From contig NC_135176.1 in the NCBI RefSeq assembly GCF_041146795.1, positions 11,965,286 to 12,029,285 on the forward strand: a stretch of DNA of 64,000 nucleotides. Reading direction: 5' to 3'. A program made the translations under genes and the position numbers. Below, piece after piece: positions 19,568 through 31,300 of this stretch. This DNA is from Maylandia zebra. Its lineage: Eukaryota; Chordata; Actinopteri; Cichliformes; Cichlidae. Numbering within the stretch: position 1 is the stretch's first letter; every line of letters starts with the position of its first letter. The notes below the pieces were generated by a model. The model was not told the DNA's origin and did not search any database. It was given only the letters and a program-made list of their open reading frames with translations.

Positions 19568-20735
19568 TTTTCTGAGATTGACCTGAGCTGGTCAGTCAAA
19601 GAAAGGTGTGACTGTGAAGAGAGCAGAGTCACAACATCTTAAAAATAGTTTGGGAGGAAAACAGCATCTTTATCACTCCTGCAAACTCACCCACACTGCT
19701 GTCACTTTCTATGCATTCAACCAGCAAAGGGAGTGGCATCGACACGCAGCAGATAAGTGAACCTTTTATTTTCTGTCAGGCCTAAAATAGCTTCATTTAC
19801 CTATCGCTTTTCCGTTTCCTTAATCAAAGTCACGTCCTGTTAGTTTTATTGTATAGCAGCAAGCTCATTTTCCAATGAAACTACTAGATGAGTCAAGATG
19901 TCATCAGCCTTTGGTTGACTAAATGATTACTCTTCAGTTAGTATACTATACAGTAAATCTTGTAAAATATAGATTTTTTTTAACTACAATGTTTTATTTT
20001 TACTGTGTGCCTATACTACAAATCAAATCGACAAAGCAAGTTAAATCTTTTTACTGACGGCTGCAATTAAAAAGTGGTTAAGACTGTGCATGCAGTTTCA
20101 AATAGACTCAAAAGACTCAAGCAGTTGGAAAGACTCAAAAGCCAGGGATCTCTAGACAAACGTGCAAATGTGAAACATTTGTGGGGTGTTATCACCAAAA
20201 TGCATCTGAAATTAAATGGATTGACCTACAAACAATCAACAAAATGTGCAATCTGGGATTCCAGTGCCAATCACTACATGACTTAAGCACCTGTGATGAG
20301 CTTTGCACACATCATGGACAATCACACATAACAGTGACCATGACAGGGACAGTTGACCTTAGTACCTGCTACAGTGCACACATGAGTCAAAACACACAAA
20401 GAGCTGTTTGTAGTAAAGTGAAAACAAGAGGGCGAACTGTCCTGTGTCTGCTTTTCTCCTATTTATTTATTCATTTTTAATCTCTTCCTCTTTGTGGTGA
20501 ACTCTATCGTTCCCATTCCTGTTCAAGGTGACTTTTCAACCAATCAACATTTGATTAACAGATAGCACAGTGGCTGTCAAGCTACACACCGTTTGCTTTT
20601 TTAGTATGTTTCTATGACCCCCACATTGGCTTAATCCCTGCAATCTCCTCTTTCTGTGTAGCCAAACAGCTACACAAGGCATTTGAATTGTGTAGCTAAC
20701 TTTAAGGAAGACCATAAAGTCTCTTGGGTCTATGG

Positions 20736-20920
20736 CAGGGGTGGGGGATTTCTGGCCTCGAGGGCTGGTGTCCTGCAGGTTTTAGATTGCACTTTGGGTC
20801 AACACACCTGAATCACATGATTAGTTCATTACCACGACTCTGGACATGTTGAGGAGCTAATTTAGCCATTTAAATAAGCTGTGTTGGTTCAAGGACACAT
20901 CTAAAACCTGCAGATATCCC
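20736..20920 (+). mobile_element. Worn hAT-type non-autonomous element
   Basis: Begins with CAGGGGTGGG, then GGCCTCGAGGGCTGGTGTCC, TGCAGGTTTTAGA, AACACACCTGAATCA and, later, ACACATCTAAAACCTGCAG. This matches the common vertebrate hAT MITE pattern with an internal inverted TGCAGGTTTTAGA. The right end is lost or mutated, so no target duplication can be read. Confidence 0.6.
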
Positions 20921-23900
20921 ATTCAAATTTACTAATAATTATAAATATGAATTATTGTCAGGGGAAAGCTGGTGGTTCTAACCACCCATTTCTGTTTACC
21001 TGCATGCACCCAAATCCCATTCAATAGCACTGGTCAATATTATTTGGGCAAAGAGTGGAACTTGGAACAGGAACACCAAACGCTTAACCCTTGTCTACAG
21101 TTCCTGCATATTCAAACCCATGGCTGTTTCATAGAGATAAAAAAAAAAAAGACAGCACTGAGTGACAGATCAGTGCAAAGAGACTGCAGTGTGCTGATAG
21201 GTTAGCTCAAACCCATTGAATATTAGATCAACGCTGGCGAGTGGCACGCCATGGGCAAGACCAGATGGAAATCTGTTTAAACAGCCAGAGCAAATGAAAC
21301 ATGACCCGTCAGGTTCATCTGGTTCAAAGGTTAACTACTCAAGTCACGGATCGACCACGAGTCAGTGAGAATCTGTCTCGAGAGCTACTTTGCTTGACAA
21401 AAACCACTGCTTCCCATTCTCCTCCGAGGCAAAGGAACTATTGAGAAAAAAAGGCACTGAAAATAAGGAATTTCTGTCAGCACCCCCTTCCTGTTCAGTA
21501 GCTGCAAAGGAATGCAGGAGGCCTGGACTGAGTGAGCTCCACTTACAGAGAGGTGAGCTCCCTCGCTCTCCAAGGCTAAACTGGTATGATGGCATTCCTC
21601 TCCAACACGAGGGTTGAGAAAACAAAAAGCGGTTAGCAAAAGAGCAAAGATTTTTCCAGATAGAAACGCGTTCCCTTTTTCTTGCCAGACTTTAAGCTAC
21701 AGATGTGCGATCGTCACATTTGTCAGAAATCCTGGGCAACGCCTGGTTTCCCCAACAAAACATATAAAAATAACAGAACGAATAGTGGAATTTGTGCCTG
21801 AACGTCTCTGAGTGAACTGAGCCATCTATTATCTTTCCACCCTCAGCAGCATCCCAGACAGCTGAGCAGACAGTGAACCAAAGTTTGCATCTGCTTTAAT
21901 GAACTATTAATAGTCACGAAAGGTGACTCATCAGTAGCCACAAGGCATCAGAGACGTGATGCAGTTCCCATAAAGCTATAAATATAAAACAAAGTGACAA
22001 ATTAAAAACACACGGCCCTGCAAAAACAAGAAAGACTTGCCCAAAAACGTCCTTCAGACAAAATTACATAATTTCGAAAACTAGGTGACGGTAAGGGATT
22101 TGTCACTTTAATGAGCCACATCAAAGCACAAATCATTTTAAAAGACTTACTATAAATCAGAGAGAAGTGTGTTTTCCTTCAACAAAGCAACCCCAAATCA
22201 GGCCAAGCACAAACTCCCCACTCAACTATTAGGAAAATGCCAATTTCAGCACTGCTATATTTAACTTTTCTCCAAAAAGGATGTGAAATGTGGCCGGTTG
22301 AGTTGGGCCTGCTGCAAGAAGGGCCCACAAACATTACCTCACTCGCTCACTTGTCACACCCTCAACAGGAGGCGGAGTGACAACAGAAGAAGGGCACAAG
22401 TACGTGGAGCAAGAGCACAGATGGCAATGGACAAATGTGAGATGCACGGAAGAATAGAGCGTTTGTAATCACCGTAGCAAAGCTGTGGCCATAAATCTTG
22501 TGTTACACTAGAGAGTAGAGTTCAGAGCGGCTGGTTTCCAAAGACAGTTGTTTTCTTTGACAGCTGCACATGTGTTTGCGTGTGTGTGTGTGTGTTGTAA
22601 AAATTCTGTGCTTTAACATTGAAAACAACATCAACCTCCTAAATGGATGTCTGCCTAAAAGCACATCAATACCTCTGATAGAGCACATTATTAAGAGGTC
22701 AGTCTTTGGCTATAGTACAAAGAGGATGACTCAGGAGTGCCATAGCTATATACTTTTCACTAATTAAAAACAAACAAACAACCAAGCAAAAACAGAAAAA
22801 TATTGTAAATATCCTAAAATACAAGATTTGGTAGCTCCAGCTGAAATTAAGCTGGACTGAAACAAATGCTCATCTGTATAGATGTGCAGTCATCCTAGTC
22901 ATGTGATACCCAGCAGCAGCAAAACAAGCATAACTGGACTTGTTTTGTAGGCTTTAAGACATCTAACCCCCCCTCCGTTCAAGAAGCTCTCTCGGTTCCT
23001 AGCTCATTTTACAACTGGATATCACAAATACGCACAAACACAAACGCACACACACACACACTTCTTTACCAGCAGCGGCTTTAATTGTTGAGCCAAAAAC
23101 AGCACATTGACGCCATTTACAATCGCCTTTGATGAATCTTTCACTCAATTTAAAGCCGAGGGCTGCTCCCAGATGGCTGAATTAAATGTGCAGAGCTGAG
23201 GCGACACACCCCGCCCCGCCAGTGTTTCATCCAGTTATGTGGGAAATGTGAGGCACACAAATAGATTGGGCACCCTTCCCAAATGTGGTTAAGTTCAATA
23301 AGCACACACCCAACACGGTCTGCAAGAACATGGGACGTTTTTTTTTGTTTGTTTGTTTTTTTTTACACTCACAATCTTGTGCAGATGTGAAAATGACTCA
23401 TGAGCAGAAAGACAGTCTGTAGGGCCAGCCCTTTATTTCCTGTTCAGGCTGTTGGGATAAGATCAGCAGGGCAGTACTGACAGGTAAGGAGGGAGGTGAT
23501 GACAACAAATTGTTTGCGGAGTTTACTCTACTTTGACATCATGTACAGCTGCGAGTGCAACACCCTGGGCTGGGTTAAAGTGATATTATAAAAGCCTTAA
23601 AAGCCAGGCCATGTGGTGAATCATCATGGAAACATTCAAATGAAATGACAGCAACCACCTAGCCTTTACAATCTGCTCTCTATAGCCTACCATTGTTGGC
23701 CAAATGAAAGCATGTAGCTTTACTAAATGATGAAGGAAGTCTAAAAGGGGCTAGTACGGGAATCCATACAGACAGAGGTGCTGCTGAATCAGCTTGTTAC
23801 TCCTACAGGTAAGCAGCCACACCTACACCTATGCTATTACTCAACAAAAACCTTGCATACCATTATCCTTTATAGGCATGGCACACTCACAGTACCACAA

Positions 23901-24137
23901 AAGGCACAGCAACCGTAAAAAATACCACTGACATTGTATCCGATTGCTTCAAAAACCACGTTAATAAGCTGGGGCCTTTAAAAAAATGGGAAACATTAGT
24001 GACTCATTGCATTAATATTCTCTGGTGCATTTGATGTGTAGTATTAATTAAAGTTGGCACATGATTTATTTAAAATGACTTGGCATTCTAGCATAGCAAT
24101 GCATTGTTTTAATGTTCAGAAACATCCATCAGCACAC

Positions 24138-24176
<39 letters not shown>

Positions 24177-25180
24177 AGTTTCTGAATAAAGAAAGAAGTG
24201 CAACTAAAGAGTAACCTGATCACTTTTACTGACTTGCAGAACAAGTGACCGTTCCCATAGATCCTGATGGTGGAAAAAAGTGGGAAAACCTGTTCACTCG
24301 CACAGGTGTGAGCCCGGCTGGAAGCACAAGGTTTTTTAAAAATACACCACCCATCCACAGTCTCCAAGGTCTGGTTGGAGAGACAGCAGCGTGCACATGT
24401 GATGTCTGTGCTTTTAAATAACACATACAGTAGGCGCTCTTATACTTCCACAGCATGAGCAAGGGAAAATTACACTTTACCTCAGCTATTTTGTGGAGCA
24501 TAGTCTACATACCAGTACATTCATGGGCAATCTAACCACGCCAGTCAGGTTACAGTTAAAATGTCATCCAGCATTTTTCATTCCCCACAAAGGAAATGCA
24601 ATCATCACATTCACTAGCGCTGACACTACGAGAACAGCTAACAATGTATTAATCATGTTTATGAATTAAACACCTCGTCTCCTGCATCCTCGTATCCTGC
24701 CATACAAGTGAAACAAGATTTTAGAGAAGGCCAGACCCTGTATTCACAACACGCTTTATGTTCAAAGTCACAACATTTATGAAGTTAAAATACGGGCTTC
24801 TCTGACATTATCAGCCGACCTTGCTGATCAGCCGTGTCCTAAGAACGATCCAGGATTGGAATCCCAGATGTAAGTGAGCGCTGCAGCTCCAGATGGGCTC
24901 CAGGAAAAATCTGGTAAATCGCTCTAGGCAGTAAACAAGTTTACATAGACCACTGTTCAACACACACAGACACAGACAAAAAGTCACTTTGTGCATAAGC
25001 AAGCTGCCTTATTTTGGTTGGGAAACATTTGTCAGGCTTACCAGCACAGACCACATGAGAACAATGCTTTTTCAAGGATCAGCTACGCTAACTCTTGCAC
25101 ATTGAGTGCAAAGGCGTCATAGACGTTTACAGTTCATTGGCAAAAAGTGGGAGAGTCAGACCTTTGCAGAAAATAACCCA

Positions 25181-25183
<3 letters not shown>

Positions 25184-25240
<57 letters not shown>
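25184..25240. repeat. (CA)n microsatellite
   Basis: An uninterrupted CA dinucleotide run of about 57 bp inside the long 5' intron of pls3. A shorter CA tract lies at about 23040-23062. Confidence 0.95.
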
Positions 25241-25243
<3 letters not shown>

Positions 25244-25939
25244 GAGAAACACTCAGCAAAGTAAAGAGCATTGAGCAGAGAGATGTGTTACACAAGATTT
25301 ATTTACAGACCGTGATATTGTATTCTGGTATGTGGTTTTTATATGCTAACTTGGTGGAGCGGGAAGATTAAAAAGAATTACTTAAAAGAAATAGTGCAGG
25401 CTCCACCTATACTTCCTCCGGTGAGAGGCGGCGTGATGAAGGAACAAACCTGGTTCTGTCTAACTTGACTTTTCCTGTAGGATTTTACATATTCAAAAAT
25501 TTCTAAACAGCCCGCATCTACAAAAATAAAAAATAACTAGAAATGTGAACCTCGTGTATAAATGTGATACATAGTTAAACAATGAAACTAGTATATGTAT
25601 ACTACGTCTTTGAGCAGTAGTTACTTTTTCCAAAAGTTATGTGGTCATAACTAAGGAGTGAAAGAGTGCAATATTTCAACATTTTCAGACTCGTTCAGCT
25701 CCGAGAGGATGAACGAGCTACATTCAAGGTGTAGCTAGAGCTAGCCGGCTAGCGACAGACATGTAAGTTTCATAGGCAGGAAACTACCCCTGCTTACTCC
25801 AGCAAACCCATCCCTACAAACAGAGGATAACAGGGAGGAAAGCTTGGGACAAAGGATGTTGTTTTGATAAGCAAAACTGATATAAACTCTATCTATAAGT
25901 AGGTGCTGGTCTAGAACTTGTCAGGAAATTGGTACTTAC

Positions 25940-26070
25940 TGTTAGTGAGCCTTAAATTCCAGACACTGTCCAGTTTGCAGTCCTACCTCCTCCACGTAGA
26001 GACAAAAGTAGACGGCAGGAATGCTCGCCCGCCCTTCGTGACGTCACCAAACAGGCGGTGCGTTTTATGG
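25940..26070 (-). promoter_or_regulatory. Probable pls3 first exon and promoter
   Basis: On the minus strand a CACTAACA|GTAAGTACC donor (25938-25939) closes a short non-coding exon. Just upstream are a GC box (GGGCGGGCG, near 26023-26031), a perfect CRE palindrome TGACGTCA (26039-26046) and a TATA-like CATAAAA about 20 bp further. Spacing and orientation fit a promoter firing towards the plastin exons. Assignment to pls3 is inferred from position; no transcript evidence is available. Confidence 0.5.
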
Positions 26071-27817
26071 AGGGTTATCCATGCCAAAAATGTAAACTGA
26101 AATAAAATACATCAGTGAAAAGTCTTTTTGTATTAAACATTTTTTTACTTAATTTGATTTATTAGAACAATTATAGAAATAATAAATCAATTACATTCTT
26201 TATAGGCATGTCATATCTCAAGTGCACAAATATATGTATATATTCAGCAATATTTTCAGTTGAAAATGTAGTATTTTTAAATTCTCATAAAATGTTTTCA
26301 AAGTATATCTAACTATGTTTTCCCTTTATATTTAAATTGTGGGGAGTTTTTCTTGTATTTTGATTTACCTACACTTTCTTAGGAGCTTGGAAAGAAAAGC
26401 ATCTGTACTCACCTCTCATCTGAGAATCTTCTTCAGTTCTAAGAGCAAATGGTGGAGAGTACCAGATTTTCTTTCACCCCCTCCCAGACTCCTTATCGCC
26501 TACTCACATCTTAGGTCATTTGATTGCAGTAAGTCACACGATAGGGTTGGGCAAGGTCTCACAATGGGTTCACCTGAAACCTCGGTTGATAGTGACCCAC
26601 ACCTGTTTTCACACCTTGGCTCGTGTGATTAGGCAGATGATCAATAGTGGGTCAACAACACTCTTAAGGGACACTCCTAATAGGACTTAAAAACTCTACA
26701 GTTATTATACAACACTGATAAATTTACAAGCTGAATCCTTAATTCATAGAAGACAAATAAAACTGTTGACCTTATAATTAAAAAAAACATTTGGTCTGCT
26801 GTCTAAACCACTGCCACCAGCGTGGTTTTCCAAGTCATTGTCGCTCTTTAAGGTGAGGTTTTCACAATGAATACAAAACAACATTATATGACAGGTGAAA
26901 ACCTTCAGTTGTGCTGCACATTTAACTGTTTTCCCCTTGGACCTAGGGGTAAACCTTATTTCTCTTTTCTGAATTGAGGATCAGAAGTTAGAGATCTCAT
27001 TCTCTTCCTGCATAGATTACAAGGGATAACCTTCAAAAAACCCTGTTCTGATGGTCTTTAAACCAAAACCTTTATTGATAAATGCTGAGGTATCAAAACT
27101 CATCATTTGGAGGTTGTCAAATGTAATCTTTAAGATAACAGTGAAAACAGATTTAACAATGGCTGATTTTTTTCAGAAAAATAACAAGTAATATGAAATT
27201 TAAATATCTTCCACGCTTTATTTTACCTATTGTCTTCAGGTGGAAGGGAATGATGTGAGTGGATCAGAAGCAGATGTGATCTGTAACTTGAAAAGTATGT
27301 GGGACAGACAGTGTTATAAAATGGGACTGTGTGGGCACTAGGCATTTTACTGGTATTTTACAGACTACATAGACTACTCAGAATACTAACAGGGAAGATA
27401 ACATGTAATTTATGTGTTAAATAACAAGAAAGATCTGTTGTTGAAGCAAACAAGTACATAAAAACCAGAAGGTTCACACAAAGTTTACAGCTCTGGAATC
27501 CCATCATGTTTTTTAAAAGACATTTACAGCTGCGTTAAAAATATAAGGCATGCTTTCAGCAACTTTCAGCAAAGTCATAAATTAAGTTACTCCTTTCATA
27601 AAGTTTGGAGTACAGAAAAATGACCTTCAGGGTTAGTGCTGTTGTTGTCCCTTAAAACATATTATCATATATATGATCTGGCTTTGATGTCTATTACAGA
27701 GTTGTCCAACAAATGACTAACAGAAATTGCGGGAACTATTGAACTATTTTCAGGAAAGTAAAATTAAAACATACAATTGTTCTAACTTAAAGCTAAAATA
27801 CATTCTTTGGCATTTTT

Positions 27818-27884
27818 GTGTGTGTGTGTGTGTGTGTGTGGCTGTCTGTCTGTCAGCCACAGACAGACAGATAGACAGACAGAC
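27818..27884. repeat. (GT)n-(CTGT)n microsatellite with inverted copy
   Basis: A GT run is followed by GGCTGTCTGTCTGTC, a short spacer, then CCACAGACAGACAG and more GACA units. The GTCT and AGAC arms are complementary, so the tract can fold into a hairpin. Confidence 0.9.
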
Positions 27885-28002
27885 TACTCCCTATGGGAAG
27901 ATTTAATAACTTTTTGTTAGAAAACTGAAAAACATGAGCTGGAGAGTAATTTAAAAATGGCTGAAAATGAGCATTACTCACTCAAATTCACCTAAATCCT
28001 TC

Positions 28003-28090
28003 CATCCATTCATCCATTTTCTTACGCTCATCCAATTCAGGTTCTCTGAGGTGGTTTTGGAGGGAAGGGGGGCTGGAACCTGATCCCAAA
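28003..28090 (+). repeat. Fish interspersed repeat (CCATCCATT type)
   Basis: CCATCCATTCATCCATTTTC, TTACGCTCATCC and GGCTGGAACCTGATCCCAAAG resemble the repeat at 8521-8630, more diverged. Confidence 0.5.
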
Positions 28091-28363
28091 GGGAGAAGCC
28101 ATGCAATACAACCGTGGAAAACAACACAACTGAGCATGCACACGCCATGGCAGCAGATGGCGATAATGAGCGACAGCTCACTCGTACGCATTAAAAAAGA
28201 GGGGAAAAAAAAGAGGCGAAATAGATCCATTGACGGGCGGTTCAGTTGTTATCAATAACGGATGTGTGGGATGTGATGTGGATCATAGATTAAGCGCCAC
28301 ATTATTTTGTGCTATGAAAGTGTAAAAACTTGAACGACTTCGGTTGTTCAGCTGCTTCGCAAC

Positions 28364-31300
28364 ATGTCTGCAGTGACGCTGAGGTAAAACCGGCGGTTTA
28401 CAGTGCGCTTGTTTAGCGTTGCTAGCAAATATAACGGCAAGCTAGCTTAGCCACTTGCTAACAGAGTTAGCTAACTGTTATTTAAACCAGAATGACCGCA
28501 TAGGTAATAATACTCGGGCCAGTTCAAGTTTAGTTTAGTAGTAACATAATAGTAATGGAGGTAGGACAGCACATTAGGCTATATAAATCGAAAAACGTGG
28601 CTTTTCGTAAACAGTTCTAGAAGCCTTTTCTTAGCTAACTTTGGAGGAGCTGAACGTAGCATACATAAGCTGGCTCATAATTTGAACTCAAAGGAGTGCA
28701 GTGATTTATAGTACACTCCCGGGAGCAGAATCTGATCTCTTTGTGGTTGCTTAAAAGTCTGTCCAATCCAAACAAGCCGTGCTGACCACTTGTAAATAAG
28801 GGGGCATCAGAAAGTAGTCTTCATACCATGTTAACCTAGTTAGCTCTACTTGTAGATTTGAGGTTGGGCCTTTGTCTCATGTGAGAGGTATTTACATCGA
28901 TCAGGAAAGTGAGTTATTTCTAATTCTAATGTTGATCAGGTGAGTGTAAACTTTTTAGCTGGTATAAACGAACAAGTTTTGGACAAAACATAGGTTATGA
29001 TTATCTAAAACGGAAGTAAGTACCTCTATATAGTTTAGCCAGATTTGTGGGGATAATACGAAATGCAGTTTTTAAATGATTTCAGTTATTAAGCGAACAA
29101 AGCTACCTGGTCCCGTGTAGAAAAAGTTGTTACAAAGCCACTTCTAATGTTTTGCGACATCCTCCAGTGAATGCTTCAAGAAGACCAAAATGAAGGTTTT
29201 GGAGTGGCCTAGTTCATTTGATTGAGACAGGCATCACCATAAACCAGTCATTCATGCTCAAAAAACCGCCAATGTCACGGAATTAAAGCAACTCTGCAAG
29301 GAAACCTGAGCCAAATTTCCTCCAAAGCGATGTGGAAAACTATTTACCAGTTATCACAAATGCTTTATTTCAGTTCTTGATGCCAACAGTGGCAAAAGCA
29401 GTTACTAGGTTTAAAGGGCAGTTTTTTTTTTCATGTAGGTCAAAGTAGGTTCGGATAGCTTTTTTCCCCTCAATAAATGAAATAATCATTTAAATAACTA
29501 CATTTAGTATTTACTCTGGTTATCTTTGTCTGAGCTAAGAAAGCAGACAAATACTTTTCCACAGCACTGTATAATCCGAATTGTTTTGTTTAATCAAATA
29601 AACACTGCCCTGCTTTTTTTCCTCTCCTGTCCAGCAACTCTACCAGCAAGCTAAATGTATTGGTCAACAAACTTCATGAATACTTGGCTAATTCCACTGA
29701 GGACAGCAGTGGCACAGCAAAAGTTGAGGATGCTGATGGTACATCTTTTAATCACTCTAACCATGACTAATGGAAACACGTTTACATGCATTACCAATTT
29801 ATTTTTTACTGATCTTTTGTTCACAGGTTTGACAAACAGGTGCTGTTCTACTTTGACAGAGGTAAGTGAACATGCATAATAAACACATGTCAGTGTAGTA
29901 TGTGTGTTTGTAGTGTTTCGTCATGTTGCGTAACACTGATGGCACTAATGGTGCCATTAACGGTTTTATCTGGATTTAGTAAAAACAACAGCCCTTCTCC
30001 AAAATGTATTAACACAGACTCGATCTACAACCTAATCTAGAGAGACAAATAACAAATATTTGTCAAGTGGATAACTAATGCGTATAAAATGTCAAGTAGA
30101 TTAAATTCTGTTCTTGTACACCTCACACACATTGTCTGTATCAAAGAATCATAGAGCCGGTTCATCCACTTACATGTTTTTGTTGCTGTTTTATTAGGAA
30201 TAGCGATAGTCTTAACAATTTGTGTCACAATTTCTCTCAAAAACTCAGTTATTTTTGTCATCTGAGCAGTAGTCTAACTGTATGGAGGTTGGAGGTATCT
30301 GTAAAACATATTTGCTCAGTATTATGAAAATTATGTCATGTCCTTATGCTCTATTCAAATGACTCACAGACTCAGAAAAATGTTTTAATGCATTTCCCTT
30401 TGGGATACTTTTCAACACAAAGCCATGATGACCATCAGCCTAAATAAACAAACCGTCTCGTTTTGCAGGCTGGTGCTGATGGCAAGTACTCGAGGCGGTG
30501 AGTTTATTGTGTGTTTAAAAGTATTTCAACCACAAAATTTGTGGTGTGCATCATCTCCTTTTTTGCTGTCCATGTAGGTTTTTAAACTTTGTTAAATATA
30601 GCTCATTTCTCTTTAACTGATGTTACAGAAAACCCTCAGTTGTCATGAAGCACTCTGGATTGGATGAATCCGGGGACTCAAATGCAAGTGAGGACTTGGT
30701 TCTTGGACCAGTTAATGCAAATGGTCACCTTGATATCACTAGATTGCCTAAAGGTAGGTTGTAAGGTTGTTGACTGCCCACACACTGCTACTTTGACACT
30801 AAACATAATTATTTATACACCATCATAACATTTTCCTAGAAAGTGGGCTAGTGTTTCATTCAGAGTATATCGTTGATAGACTTCACGTTTATATCTGCAT
30901 GTTGTTGTTGTTGTTTTTGTTTTTTTTTACTTTATGATGAAGTTAACAAAATTAAGTCATTGTAAATGTGCTGGAGTGCCTATAGGGTATGCAGGATCTT
31001 CAAGTCTGTAACTGGCTTTGGCTTTCTAATTTCATATTTAATAATGATGGAACTGTATGATTACTTTTTGTTTGCACAGGCACTGTGCTGGTCAGGCCTG
31101 AAGCAGTCGACAATGGCAGAGATGATTTCAGGGGCCCGGAGTTTCGCAGCCGGAAATCAAGCGTAATGCGGAAAGAGTTTTCAAGAAGACGTGGAGGTCA
31201 GTTACTACTCCTATGAAATTGCTCACTAGCTAATGCTCAGGCAGGAATTTTAGTATAAAGAATCAAATCTGCAACACATCAAAAAGAGAATGTTTATTCT

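Larger units (their letters stand above)
19568..25939 (-). other. pls3 5' UTR remainder and long 5' intron
   Basis: The coding exon continues upstream to a likely acceptor (TCTTCACAG, about 19612). About 6.3 kb then follow before the probable first exon. Apart from a worn hAT-like copy, an A-run (24145-24174) and CA repeats, it is unique-looking AT-rich sequence. Open frames at 21362-21811 and 24143-24501 look accidental. Regulatory elements may lie here but I could not point to any. Confidence 0.45.
26071..28363. other. Spacer between pls3 and atrx promoters
   Basis: The two genes are head to head with about 2.3 kb between the presumed start sites. The spacer holds a fish repeat copy (28003-28090), a GT/GTCT microsatellite (27818-27884) and otherwise AT-rich sequence without coding potential. 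The last 130 bp before 28364 should contain the atrx start site, but no TATA box or CpG-dense core is evident. Confidence 0.5.
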
